Assembly (NCBI RefSeq): GCF_002699855.1
Contig: NZ_LKBW01000223.1
Span: 44,452-108,451 of the forward strand
Direction: 5' to 3'
Source of the DNA: Pseudomonas amygdali
Lineage (GTDB): Bacteria > Pseudomonadota > Gammaproteobacteria > Pseudomonadales > Pseudomonadaceae
DNA length: 64,000 nt
In this document: piece by piece, positions 37,385-46,951 of the stretch
Layout of the letters: each line of letters opens with the position of its first letter
Numbering within the stretch: position 1 is the first letter of the stretch
Program-made: the position numbers and the translations under genes
Notes under the pieces: model-generated
Databases searched by the model: none
Told to the model about the DNA's origin: nothing
The model's input: only the letters and a program-made list of their open reading frames with translations

Positions 37385-37595
37385 GAAAATATCCGTCATC
37401 TGATTAATAGGGAATATCAGGTATACAACAACAGCCGCCTTTAGACGACCATTGCCCTGGTCAATTCCCCGACGCGCCACAACCGCCCGGATTATTTTTT
37501 TCCTGCCGGCAAACTCACCTATAGATCAGTGGTCTACTAGCCTCGATGGATTCGTAAACCAGCAGTTGTATTCAGTTTCAGAGGTTACAGAGCAA

Positions 37596-37811
37596 ATGGC
37601 TTCAGTTCTCGTCGGACAATTTCATGCCAGAGACGCCGAAGGTCGCGTCTACCCGGTCCATGAATTCCAGGAATCGCAGCCGGGTGAGGTGCAGGGCGGG
37701 CAGCCGGTAATCACTTACAGACTGGCAATTGGTGACCGGGTCAAGCATTTGGGCGGTGAAGACTTTCAACTGGTGCAATCGGGCGTGAAAATCACCCGTA
37801 CAACGCCGTAA
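37596..37811 (+). CDS. Small conserved-looking hypothetical protein
   Basis: A 71-residue soluble protein beginning MASVLVGQFHARDAEGRVYP and containing RLAIGDRVKHLGGEDFQLVQ. No signal peptide, membrane segment or cysteine is present. GAGG lies 11 bases before the ATG, and the codon use looks like that of neighbouring genes. The pattern of short strands suggests a small beta-rich fold. Function unknown. A hairpin terminator follows. Confidence 0.6.
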   Translation: MASVLVGQFHARDAEGRVYPVHEFQESQPGEVQGGQPVITYRLAIGDRVKHLGGEDFQLVQSGVKITRTTP

Positions 37812-37820
37812 TACAAACAG

Positions 37821-37856
37821 AACTCCCGCTCGAGCTACCGCTGCCAGCGGGAAGTT
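37821..37856. terminator. Hairpin terminator between convergent genes
   Basis: AACTCCCGCT and AGCGGGAAGTT form an interrupted stem (core CCCGCT/AGCGGG) between the small hypothetical gene and the convergent acetyltransferase. The tail is not U-rich. Confidence 0.5.
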
Positions 37857-37857
37857 G

Positions 37858-38412
37858 CTAGTCAGAAAAGATCAGATACCAGAAAATTGCCGTTTCACGT
37901 GTGTTGGGATCTATGCCTCGATAGCGCATATGGTCCACCCCGCCTACCACGTATCCACAACGCTCATACAACCTGCAGGCACCCAGGTTATTGTTCTGGG
38001 TTTCCAGAACGATGCCGGGCAGATTGCGCTTGCGGCTCCAGAATTGAGCGACATCGAGCAATGAGCGCGCGACCCCATGACGACGCGCCGACTCGTCTAC
38101 CGCCAATTCATCGATGTAGGCGAACCCGCTCCAGTGAGTGCTCATCACGATATGGCCAACCGGGCGGTCATCCAGCCATGCCACCATCACCGACCTCGTG
38201 GCGGCATCGCGATGATCGGCAAACTCCTGAGAATCGATACCATAATTCTTGCTGTACGGCTCGACCAGCTCAACCTGCCATGAATCAACGCTTTCGCCGA
38301 TACGCGGTTGGGCATAGCCAAGCACTGTAAACGTGAATTCGCTATTGAGAATGTAGTCCTCGAAGCATTCGTCTGCGATCCGAATGCTCAAGGCAGGGTT
38401 TGCCAGGTTCAT
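37858..38412 (-). CDS. GNAT acetyltransferase, streptothricin-acetyltransferase-like
   Basis: A 184-residue GNAT N-acetyltransferase. The acetyl-CoA motif is AVDESARRHGVARSLLDVA. The C-terminal part, GIVLETQNNNLGACRLYERC then GYVVGGVD and TRETAIFWYLIFS, follows the streptothricin acetyltransferase (Sat) family closely. It may acetylate an aminoglycoside-like or other natural amine; resistance in this strain is not shown. It is 21 bp after dnaQ on the same strand and could be co-transcribed with it. Confidence 0.82.
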   Translation of the reverse strand: MNLANPALSIRIADECFEDYILNSEFTFTVLGYAQPRIGESVDSWQVELVEPYSKNYGIDSQEFADHRDAATRSVMVAWLDDRPVGHIVMSTHWSGFAYIDELAVDESARRHGVARSLLDVAQFWSRKRNLPGIVLETQNNNLGACRLYERCGYVVGGVDHMRYRGIDPNTRETAIFWYLIFSD

Positions 38413-38433
38413 GTCACCACTCGCTGGTTGCTG

Positions 38434-39213
38434 TCAGGAGGACGTCTGCGCTGCGGCTTCCAGCATTTGTACCCACAAAGCAGGTGCACCGGATGCCTTG
38501 GCAATGGTGCTCATACGGACTTCATGCTCGGCCAGTTCACTTTCCGAAGCACGAATGATGCGGCAAGGTTTGCGATCGGCAGGCAAACGGCGGATTTCGC
38601 TGCCTCGGTTGCCAGAGCCTTCACCGGAGCCGTTGCCGTCAGAGGCATTACCAGCCAGCGACAGGCTGGTCTGCCCGCCGGTCATCGCCAGGTAGACGTC
38701 GGCCAGAATTTCAGAGTCGAGCAGTGCGCCGTGCAGCTCGCGGCCCGAGTTGTCGACGCCGTAGCGCTTGCACAGGGCATCCAGACTGTTGCGCTGCCCC
38801 GGATGGCGCTCGCGGGCCATCATCAGGGTGTCGAGGATCGAACAGTGCTGGGTGATATCAGCCCTGTCCTGCGAACCCATCAAGGCAAATTCGTTGTTGA
38901 TGAAGCCAACATCGAACGCTGCGTTGTGAATGATCAGTTGCGCGCCTTTGATGAATTCGAAAAATTCATCGGCGACTTCGGCAAACCGGGGCTTGCCGAC
39001 CAGAAATTCGTTGGTGATACCGTGAACACCAATCGCGCCTTCGTCACTTTCGCGATCAGGTTGCAGGTACACGTGAAAATGCCGACTGGTCAGGCGCCGG
39101 CCAATCAACTCGACACAACCGATCTCGATGATCCGGTGACCATCTGTCACCGGCATACCGGTGGTTTCGGTATCGAGAACGATCGATCTGTTATCCAGGT
39201 TTTGTAATGCCAT
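38434..39213 (-). CDS. dnaQ: DNA polymerase III epsilon-like 3'-5' exonuclease
   Basis: A 259-residue proofreading exonuclease. The DEDDh motifs are visible: IVLDTETTG (ExoI), IIHNAAFDVGFIN (ExoII), and HGALLDSEILADVY (ExoIII). The tail of about 80 residues is the part that binds the polymerase alpha subunit in the E. coli protein. It corrects misincorporated bases within the replicative holoenzyme. In P. aeruginosa dnaQ directly follows rnhA; here about 2 kb with two genes on the other strand lies between them. Confidence 0.93.
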   Translation of the reverse strand: MALQNLDNRSIVLDTETTGMPVTDGHRIIEIGCVELIGRRLTSRHFHVYLQPDRESDEGAIGVHGITNEFLVGKPRFAEVADEFFEFIKGAQLIIHNAAFDVGFINNEFALMGSQDRADITQHCSILDTLMMARERHPGQRNSLDALCKRYGVDNSGRELHGALLDSEILADVYLAMTGGQTSLSLAGNASDGNGSGEGSGNRGSEIRRLPADRKPCRIIRASESELAEHEVRMSTIAKASGAPALWVQMLEAAAQTSS

Positions 39214-39473
39214 TGACTGTCGCCTCATCTACAGGCCGCGATTCTAACACGCCATGGAAGCTGCGAGCCTGTCGGATCCATCCGCAATTGAAAGGGATAA
39301 ACGTCAGCGGGCGCTGCAGGGATACAACGGATTCGGCGATTTTACCCGGAACTCGCCCGCCTCCCGAGTTGCACCATGAGTTGCGATAAAGGCAACAGAG
39401 TTCCGAGTTTGCGATGATTGCTGACGCGTCTGCCGCGTGTCCATACTCGACCCATCGGCAACAGGAGATCGAT

Positions 39474-40238
39474 ATGAGCCCTCTTTGGCAGCGCCTTCGC
39501 GATCAAGCCCGGCAACTGACCGAGCGCAACCCGGTACTCGGCGATTATGCGACAAGCCACCTGCTGGTCTATTCGACTTTCGAGGATGCGCTCGCTGCGA
39601 ACCTTGCCCGACAGATGCAGGCCCAAGCGAGTAACGTGGCGCTGGAAGACTGGTTCAAGGCGATCATAAAGGCCAGGCCGTCCATCGCTCAGGCAGCAGC
39701 TGCCGATATCAACCATCTGGAAACAGTCAATCCTGCCTGCCCGGATCACCTCACGGCCTTTCTGACCTTTCGTGGCATACAGGCCGTTCAGGCATACCGC
39801 ATCGCCCATGCACTGTGGGCTGAGGGCGATGAGCAAAGCGCCGTGCTTGTGCAGAACTGGGCGGCCAACACCTGGAGCATCGATATTCACCCGGCGGCGC
39901 GGCTCGGCAAATCCTTGTTTGTCGACCATGGCATCGGCCTTGTTATCGGGGAAACCGCTGTAGTCGAAGATCAAGTGAGCCTCTGGCACGGTGTCACGCT
40001 GGGCAGCACCCTCAACGAAGCAGGCGACCGACACCCGAAAATCCGCAGAGGCGCACTTATTTGCGCCGGAGCAACCGTTCTGGGAAACATCGAAGTAGGA
40101 GCCAATGCCATTGTGGCGGCCAACCCGGTCGTACTCAAAGCAGTGGCGGCTGAAACGGTCGTCGCTGGCACACCGGCAAAGGTGGTGGGTAATGCCCCTG
40201 CTTTTCTGGCGACCTTTACGACAAAATCCAAAGGCTAA
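39474..40238 (+). CDS. Serine O-acetyltransferase-like protein
   Basis: A 254-residue protein with the N-terminal helical domain of serine acetyltransferase (MSPLWQRLRDQARQLTERNP, VLGDYATSHLL). A left-handed hexapeptide beta-helix follows (IDIHPAARLGKSLFVDHGIG, LVIGETAVVEDQVSLWHGVT, GNIEVGANAIVAANPVV). This fold makes O-acetylserine from serine and acetyl-CoA for cysteine synthesis. AGGAG lies six bases upstream of the ATG. It lies with a broken VOC gene rather than with cysteine genes, and is probably a second copy with a specialised role. Product feedback residues cannot be judged. Confidence 0.85.
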   Translation: MSPLWQRLRDQARQLTERNPVLGDYATSHLLVYSTFEDALAANLARQMQAQASNVALEDWFKAIIKARPSIAQAAAADINHLETVNPACPDHLTAFLTFRGIQAVQAYRIAHALWAEGDEQSAVLVQNWAANTWSIDIHPAARLGKSLFVDHGIGLVIGETAVVEDQVSLWHGVTLGSTLNEAGDRHPKIRRGALICAGATVLGNIEVGANAIVAANPVVLKAVAAETVVAGTPAKVVGNAPAFLATFTTKSKG

Positions 40239-40253
40239 TCAGGAGCTATTACC

Positions 40254-41159
40254 ATGACAGCCGTTGCTCAATTTGCGCAGGGTATCGATCATCCTCTTGT
40301 CACCGTGCGTAATCATGCCGAGGCTCTGGAGCTGTATCGCAGAATGGGCTTCGCGCCGTCGCCGGTCAGCTACCACCCTTGGGGAACCGTCACCTCGTTG
40401 ATGATGTTTCCCAGTAACTTTATCGAATTGATCGGCGTCGAAGATGCTTCGAAATTCGGCACCCACTAGGTAAACGGTTTCTGCTTCGGACGTCAGTTGG
40501 GTCAATTCCTCGACCGCGGCGAAGAAGGCGTTTCGCTGGTGGCGCTGCACAGTAAAGATGCCGACGATGACCACGCGCGTATGGCGGCTGCAGGGCTTGA
40601 AAGCCAGGGCCGTATTGATTTTCGCCGAAAAATGACGCTTCCCGATGGTCGCGACGATGAAGCCGTTGTTTCGCTGGCGCTCTTCATCGACCCGGAACTC
40701 CCGGACGCCTCCAACTTTATCTGCCATCAGCATCGTCCTGAGCTGATCTGGGTGCGCGGCTGGCAGAACCACCCCAATGGTGCAGACGGGATTCTGGCGA
40801 TCACCTATCTGGCAGACCCCGAACGGCTTGAACCCCGCTGGCGAGCTATCTACGGCAATGCGGTGACATACAACGGTGCCGCCCTGGAGGCTGATACCCG
40901 ATGCGGCGTATTGCGTGCCATCGACGCCGCGACAGCTGCCCTGGAATTTCCGGACGTCGAGCTACCTGCAATTACCAGGGAGCGCCCCCATGCGATTTCC
41001 ATCCGGCTGCGCACCACGAGCCTCAACGATCTGCGCGCAATACTGGCGCGTAATGACGTGGCTCATCATGAAATACGGGGTCATGAAATACCGGACCGCG
41101 TCCTCGTGGCGCCGCACGCGGCAGGCAATGTCATCCTCGATTTCGTACAGAGTGTTTGA
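40254..41159 (+). pseudogene. VOC/glyoxalase-like protein gene with an in-frame TAG
   Basis: A two-domain vicinal-oxygen-chelate protein of about 301 residues if continuous. It begins MTAVAQFAQGIDHPLVTVRN with AGGAG eight bases upstream. TAG at 40467-40469 interrupts it after KFGTH, and the same frame resumes at once with VNGFCFGRQLGQFLDRGEEG and runs to the normal end. The remaining part contains the glyoxalase-3-type segment (PHAISIRLRTTSLNDLRAIL). It starts 16 bp after the serine-acetyltransferase-like gene. Either a nonsense mutation or a base-calling error. Confidence 0.8.
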
Positions 41160-41180
41160 CTGAACGTCGACTGACGAATA

Positions 41181-41630
41181 TCAGCTTTTTATGCCACGCA
41201 CTTCGTCAACACCACGGTTGGCAAGCTGGTCGGCACGCTCGTTGCCGGGATGGCCGATATGGCCTCGTACCCACTGCCATTTCACGTTATGCCGGCTGAC
41301 CTGTTCATCGAGCAGCTGCCACAGATCGGCATTTTTGACCGGTTCCTTGGCCGCGGTTTTCCAGCCGCGTTTCTTCCAGTTGACCATCCACTCGGTAATG
41401 CCTTTCATCACGTACTGAGAGTCGGTCACCAGCGTCACTTCGCAGGGACGCTTGAGTTCTTCGAGCCCGCGAATGGCACCCGTCAGCTCCATGCGGTTGT
41501 TGGTGGTGTTGGCCTCGCCACCCCACAGCTCTTTTTCGACACCCTTACACACCAGCAGGGCACCCCACCCGCCCGGGCCAGGATTGCCCTTGCAGGCACC
41601 GTCGGTGAAGAGTTCAACGCTATCGCTCAT
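41181..41630 (-). CDS. rnhA: Ribonuclease HI
   Basis: A 149-residue RNase HI, which degrades the RNA strand of RNA:DNA hybrids. The catalytic acidic residues are visible in [18 protein letters not shown] (Asp10), [16 protein letters not shown] (Glu48), [12 protein letters not shown] (Asp70) and [14 protein letters not shown] (Asp134 equivalent). Length and motifs are standard. It lies 46 bp after the methyltransferase gene on the same strand and is likely co-transcribed with it, as in other pseudomonads. Confidence 0.96.
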   Translation of the reverse strand: MSDSVELFTDGACKGNPGPGGWGALLVCKGVEKELWGGEANTTNNRMELTGAIRGLEELKRPCEVTLVTDSQYVMKGITEWMVNWKKRGWKTAAKEPVKNADLWQLLDEQVSRHNVKWQWVRGHIGHPGNERADQLANRGVDEVRGIKS

Positions 41631-41676
41631 TACGACCTTTCCAGAATGATGGGCTTCATGTGCAGCATGGCATTGC

Positions 41677-42438
41677 TCAGGAATGATCCTGAGTGTTGCG
41701 ACTGACCTTGGCCATCGGCATGGGAATCAGCTTGCCGATAGGGTCGCGGCGTACCTGACGTACAGGCCTCAGGCCTACCACCAGTTTACGCGCCACCAGA
41801 AGGTAGAAGCCGCCACCGGGGCTCTGACGTCCTTCACCGAGGCTTTCGAGCCCAGCAAGGCGTGACGGCCATGCCGCTGAAGCAAGGGGCGGACGATAGC
41901 ATCCGAAGCGCCGTTTCTCCAGCGCGAAGCCCAGCAGGTTCAGCCAGTCGGCGACCCGCGAGGATGAGATGCAGCGCGCCTTGCGCAGCCCATCCCGAGC
42001 GAACACGTGACGCATGCCCCAGGCGCTCCAGGGGTTGATGCCGATAATCAGCAAGTGCCCGCCCGGCCGAACACTGCTGGCCGCTTCACGCAGCAGCCCG
42101 TGGGGCGACAGACAGAAATCCAGACCGTGCTGCAGTACCACGACATCCGCCGCGTGCTCGCTCAATGGCCAGGCCTGCTCTTCGCAGACAATCTCGACGC
42201 CCGGCAATGGTGCTCCGAGCCGCACATTGCGTTGCACCTGCGGGGCAACCGGCGGCGCTTGCGCCGACGGGCCGTAATGCACCAGGTAGCCGCCGAAATA
42301 CCGCCCCAGCTCTTCGTCGAGAATGCGCCGTTCCTCTTCGAGCAGAAGCTGCCCCAGCGGCCCGGAAAGCCATTCACGGGCAGCGCGGATCAATGCAAGC
42401 CACTCAGGATCAGCCTGAGCGAACGCTTCATCGGTCAT
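41677..42438 (-). CDS. SAM-dependent methyltransferase-like protein
   Basis: A 253-residue class I methyltransferase-like protein (methyltransferase type 11). The Rossmann region is less classic than usual, but [37 protein letters not shown] shows the post-motif segment. In Pseudomonas this gene always sits between gloB and rnhA. A strong ribosome site (GGAGGAGAACTC before ATG) defines the start. The substrate is unknown. It is divergent from gloB across 81 bp. Confidence 0.85.
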   Translation of the reverse strand: MTDEAFAQADPEWLALIRAAREWLSGPLGQLLLEEERRILDEELGRYFGGYLVHYGPSAQAPPVAPQVQRNVRLGAPLPGVEIVCEEQAWPLSEHAADVVVLQHGLDFCLSPHGLLREAASSVRPGGHLLIIGINPWSAWGMRHVFARDGLRKARCISSSRVADWLNLLGFALEKRRFGCYRPPLASAAWPSRLAGLESLGEGRQSPGGGFYLLVARKLVVGLRPVRQVRRDPIGKLIPMPMAKVSRNTQDHS

Positions 42439-42519
42439 GAGTTCTCCTCCAGAGGTGCTCGCGTACAGCGGCAACAGACTCTAAGATGCACCATTGTCCG
42501 CCGCTATGCGAACTGCGCC

Positions 42520-43299
42520 ATGATACAGATCCACGCCCTTCCTGCTTTCAATGACAACTACATATGGTTGTTACAAGACCTTTCGAGCCAGCAATGCGCT
42601 GTGGTCGATCCTGGCGACGCGAAACCGGTGCGGGGCTGGCTGGCGGAGCATCCGGACTACCGGTTGACCGATATTCTCATCACCCACCACCAAAATGATC
42701 ATGTCGGCGGCGTGGCGGAACTCAAGCAGGCGACCCTGGCACGCGTACTCGGCCCTGCGGCAGAGACTATTCCGGCACGCGATATCGCACTGGTCGACCA
42801 TGACCGACTGACAGTGCTCGGCCTCGAGTTTGTGGTGCATGCAGTTCCCGGCCACACGCTCGGTCATATCGCCTTCTACCATGAAGACGCTACAACGCAC
42901 TTGCTGTTCAGCGGCGACACGCTGTTCGCAGCAGGCTGTGGACGTCTGTTCGAGGGTACGTCAGAGCAGATGCATGACTCCCTCGAGCGTCTGGCCAAAC
43001 TGCCGGACAGCACGCTGATTTATTGCGCCCACGAATACACGCTGAGTAATCTGCGCTTCGCTCAGGCCGTCGAGCCCGATAATCAGGATATTGCCCAACG
43101 CCTCGCCGAAGTCACCCGCTGGCGTAGTGAAAATCGCATCAGCCTTCCTTCGAACCTGGCTCTGGAAAAACGCACCAACCCGTTCCTGCGAACCCGGGAA
43201 ACATCTGTTAAAGAAAAAGCGGACGAACGGAGCGGCGGGCAAAACACCTCGCAGAGTGCGGTCTTTGCCAGCTTGAGGGCATGGAAAGATAAGTTCTGA
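42520..43299 (+). CDS. gloB: Hydroxyacylglutathione hydrolase (glyoxalase II), altered metal site
   Basis: A 259-residue metallo-beta-lactamase-fold enzyme that hydrolyses S-D-lactoylglutathione to D-lactate and glutathione. It starts [20 protein letters not shown], and the other ligands are present ([43 protein letters not shown]). The metal-binding signature THHHxDH reads THHQNDH: residue 58 is Gln (CAA) where a zinc-ligand His is expected. This probably weakens or abolishes binding at one of the two metals. All else looks intact, so it may be a recent mutation or an error of one base. It precedes mltD by about 100 bp. Confidence 0.93.
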   Translation: MIQIHALPAFNDNYIWLLQDLSSQQCAVVDPGDAKPVRGWLAEHPDYRLTDILITHHQNDHVGGVAELKQATLARVLGPAAETIPARDIALVDHDRLTVLGLEFVVHAVPGHTLGHIAFYHEDATTHLLFSGDTLFAAGCGRLFEGTSEQMHDSLERLAKLPDSTLIYCAHEYTLSNLRFAQAVEPDNQDIAQRLAEVTRWRSENRISLPSNLALEKRTNPFLRTRETSVKEKADERSGGQNTSQSAVFASLRAWKDKF

Positions 43300-43398
43300 C
43301 CTGACCATAAAACCGCAATAAAATTCTGAAAGGTTGACCGACGGCAGGCTGCTTCCTAGAATCGCCCGACATTTTCGTCTGGATGTACCCCCCGAACA

Positions 43399-44985
43399 AT
43401 GTCGTCATCTATCAGCAAGCCTTCACATTCGGACGCATTGACTCGGTTGGCTCAGGCCATGGCTGTCACCGCGAGTGCGCTTCTGGCCGGTTGCCAGAGC
43501 ACTGCCAGCGTCGACCCGGTCAGCAGCCATCGCACGCCTAATCTGGCCGCCGGCATCAAGCAAAAACCGATTTTCCTGTCTCACAGGCCCGTCACTCCCC
43601 TCGCCCCGCCACAAGATGTGTGGGAGCGCATGCGTCAGGGCTTTCAACTGCAACAAGGCAACGATCAAAACCCCCGTATCGACCAGCAGCGCCTGTGGTT
43701 CGCCAACAACCCTTCCTTTCTGGAAAACGCTGGCGAGCGTGGCAGCCTGTATATGCATTACATCGTCGAGCGCCTTGAAGAACGCAACATGCCGCTGGAG
43801 CTGGCTCTGCTGCCGGTCATCGAAAGCGCCTACAACCCGATGGCCGTTTCACGCAGCCAGGCTGTAGGTCTATGGCAGTTCATCCCCTCGACCGGGCGTT
43901 ACTTCAACCTGCGCCAGACCAGCTTTTATGACGGACGTCGCGACATCCAGGCCTCGACCGTTGCCGCACTGGATTACCTGACCCGTCTGCATGACATGTT
44001 CAACGGTGACTGGTTGCTGGCCCTCGCGGCCTACAACGCGGGCGAAGGCACAGTGAGCCGTGCCATCGAGCGCAATGACAAGCTCAACCTGCCGACCGAC
44101 TACTGGAACCTGCCACTTCCGCAGGAAACCCGTGACTATGTGCCCAAGCTGCTGGCCTTGTCCCAGGTAGTACTGTCGCCGGAAGCCTATGGCGTCAACC
44201 TCAATCCGATCGCCAACCAGCCCTATTTCGAAGTCGTCGAACTCAACAAGCGCGTCGATCTGTCCAAAGTGGCCAGCGCTGCCGATATTGACGAAGATGA
44301 GCTTATCCAGCTCAACCCTGCCTACAAGAAGCGCCTGACGGTCGATGGGCCTCAGCATCTGCTGGTGCCAACGTCCAAGGCGCAACTGCTGACTGCCAGC
44401 CTGCTGACCATGAAGCAGGAAGAGCTGGTCGCCTGGCAGCCTTACCGCGTACGCAAGGGCGATACTCTGGAAAGCCTGGCGAGTCGCTATCAGGTCACGG
44501 TCAGCTCGCTCAAGGGCAATAACAAGCTCTCCGGCAACCGCCTGAAGGTCGGTCAATCACTGAGCATACCGGTCAAGCCGGGCATGCAGAATTCACAGCC
44601 CGTGTTCGAAGCATTGGCCAGCAACGACAAGCCGTCACGTACCCGAAGTTACAAGGTGCGCAGCGGTGACAACCTGACCACCATCGCGCAAGCCAACAAG
44701 GTGGATGTCGAAGACCTGCAACGCTGGAACAAGCTGACCGGCAAGAAGCTCAAGGTCGGCCAGACGCTGGTCATGCAGGACACCAGCAAATCCAGCAGTA
44801 AAACGGTCGCCAGCGCCAAAGACGGCGAAAAGAAATCCATGCAGTACAAGATCCAGAAAGGCGACTCGATGTACCTGGTCGCCAAGCGCTTTAACGTCGA
44901 GATGCAACATCTCAAGCGCTGGAATCCACGTAGCGGGCAGGCCCTCAAACCCGGTCAGACCCTGACCGTTTACCTGCCGCACTGA
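43399..44985 (+). CDS. mltD: Membrane-bound lytic murein transglycosylase D
   Basis: A 528-residue outer-membrane lipoprotein that cleaves peptidoglycan glycan strands. The signal has lipobox LLAGC. The SLT lysozyme-like domain (residues about 110-250) carries the catalytic Glu in LPVIESAYNP and SQAVGLWQFIPSTGRYFNL. At least three LysM repeats follow (YRVRKGDTLESLASRYQVTV, YKVRSGDNLTTIAQANKVDV, YKIQKGDSMYLVAKRFNVEM), which bind peptidoglycan. It is followed with a one-base overlap by an open frame leading into the peptide-binding gene, so it may be co-transcribed with the yej-type operon. Confidence 0.95.
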   Translation: MSSSISKPSHSDALTRLAQAMAVTASALLAGCQSTASVDPVSSHRTPNLAAGIKQKPIFLSHRPVTPLAPPQDVWERMRQGFQLQQGNDQNPRIDQQRLWFANNPSFLENAGERGSLYMHYIVERLEERNMPLELALLPVIESAYNPMAVSRSQAVGLWQFIPSTGRYFNLRQTSFYDGRRDIQASTVAALDYLTRLHDMFNGDWLLALAAYNAGEGTVSRAIERNDKLNLPTDYWNLPLPQETRDYVPKLLALSQVVLSPEAYGVNLNPIANQPYFEVVELNKRVDLSKVASAADIDEDELIQLNPAYKKRLTVDGPQHLLVPTSKAQLLTASLLTMKQEELVAWQPYRVRKGDTLESLASRYQVTVSSLKGNNKLSGNRLKVGQSLSIPVKPGMQNSQPVFEALASNDKPSRTRSYKVRSGDNLTTIAQANKVDVEDLQRWNKLTGKKLKVGQTLVMQDTSKSSSKTVASAKDGEKKSMQYKIQKGDSMYLVAKRFNVEMQHLKRWNPRSGQALKPGQTLTVYLPH

Positions 44986-45122
44986 TGATCGCGGCCACTT
45001 GCCCTTCGATAACCTTGGGGCGGGTGGCCGATGCAGCCCCGGCGGCGCAGTCACCTGCAGTCTTTTTCCAGCTGGAACAAGCTGTTACTGTTAGCGACCC
45101 GAAAGCCCAAGTCGCCCGGATC

Positions 45123-46951
45123 GTGATACGTCCCTTCCTGCTAACCATCAGCCTCGCCTTGAGCTTCTGCGCCAACGCAGCCATCACAGAAAGTCATGGC
45201 TATGCGCAGTTTGGTGTTCTCAAGTACCCGGCCAGCTTTACTCATTTCGACTGGGTCAATCCCGAGGCGCCGAAAGGTGGCACCTTGAGAATGATGGCGT
45301 TTGGTACGTTCGACACGCTCAATCCTTACACATTCAAGGGCAGCAGCCCGGTCTCGACCGGAAACTTCCTGCAATACGGCGTCAATGAACTGAACGAGCC
45401 GTTGATGGTGGGCACAGGGCAGTACGACCCGTCCGACGATGAACCGACCTCCAGTTACGGGCTGATCGCCCAGTCCGTTGAATACAGCGAGGACCGCAGC
45501 TGGGTGGTGTTCAACCTGCGCCCGCAGGCGCGCTTTCACGATGGCAAGCCCATCACCGCCTACGACGTGGCGTTTTCCTACCGAACGCTGCTCAAGGACG
45601 GTCATCCTCAATACCGCACCGCCTTGCAGGAAGTGCAGCGCGTCGACATCCTCAATCGTCATCGCATCCGGTTTGTCTTCAAGCGCTCTGGCAATCCGTT
45701 GCTGATTCTGCGTCTTGGGGAACTGCCAGTGCTGCCCCAGCATTACTGGAAGAACAGAGACTTCAAGGCGACTACCTTCGAACCGCCGCTGGGCAGTGGC
45801 CCCTACCGCATCACCCGCGTGCAGCCCGGACGTCAGCTGGTGTTCGAGCGGGTCAAGGATTACTGGGGCAAGGACCTGCCGGTCAACCGCGGCAAATACA
45901 ATTTCGACCGGGTGGAAGTCGAGTTCTACCGCGACAGCGATGTGGCGTTCGAAGCATTCAAGGCGGGCGAATTCGATATCTACATCGAGCATCAGGCCAA
46001 GAACTGGGCGAATGGCTATAACTTCCCGGCAGTCGCAAACGGTCAGGTAATCAAGGCGCAGATTCCGCACCGCATACCGACCCAGACCCAAGGCCTGTTC
46101 ATGAACACCCGGCGCGCGGCCTTCGCCGATATCCGCGTACGCGAAGCACTGGGGCTGTTGTTCAATTTCGAATGGACCAACCGCACACTGTTCAGCGACG
46201 CTTATGAGCGTTCGACCAGCTATTACCCCAACAGCGAGTTTTCCGCGACGGGCCTGCCGAGCGGGGCTGAATGGTTATTGCTGGCGCCTTATCGCGATCA
46301 GTTGCCCGCCAGTCTGTTTACCCAGCCATTTGCCCCATCGAAAACCGATGGCGGCGGCATCCCGCGCGACACTCTGCGCAAGGCCTTGAAACTGCTTGCC
46401 GATGCTGGCTGGACGCTGTCGGACAAGGGCTTGCTTAACGCCGACAAGCAACCGCTGCGCTTCGAGATCCTGCTGTCAACCCCAACCTCGAACGCATCCT
46501 GCAGCCCTACATCGAAGACCTGCGACGCCTGGGTATTGATGCAGGGCTGCGCACCGTCGATCGCGCCCAGTACAAACAACGCCTGGACCGTTTCGACTTC
46601 GACATGATTCTCATGACCCTGCAACAGACGCTGAGCCCCGGTCTTGAGCAGTGGCAATATTTTCATTCAAGCCAGGCCGCGATCAACGGCAGCAAGAACT
46701 ACGCCGGCATTGCCAACCCGGTGGTCGACGCCCTGCTGAACAAACTGCTCGGCGCGCAAACCCGCGATCAACAGGTCGCGGCTGCGCGAGCGCTGGACCG
46801 CGTGCTGCTGGCTCAGCACTACAGCATTCCCAACTGGTATCTGAACAATCATCGGCTTGCCTATCGCAACCGATTCGCCATGGTCACCACCCCGCCCTAC
46901 ACCCTGGGGCTGCGTGCGTGGTGGCTCAAGACTCTGGAGAAGCCCCGATGA
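45123..46951 (+). pseudogene. Peptide ABC transporter substrate-binding protein, frameshifted copy
   Basis: A family 5 (OppA/YejA-type) periplasmic binding protein of about 609 residues if repaired. It has a signal peptide (LTISLALSFCANA), then GYAQFGVLKYPASFTHFDWV, APKGGTLRMMAFGTFDTLNP and FNLRPQARFHDGKPITAYDV. At 46475-46476 one base appears missing: FEILL should continue VNPNLERILQPYIEDLRRLG, which reads on in the -1 frame to 46951. The downstream intact paralogue shares its layout. I take a GTG start with the signal peptide; the frame is open back to an ATG overlapping mltD. Its stop overlaps the start of the paralogue by four bases. Confidence 0.85.
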
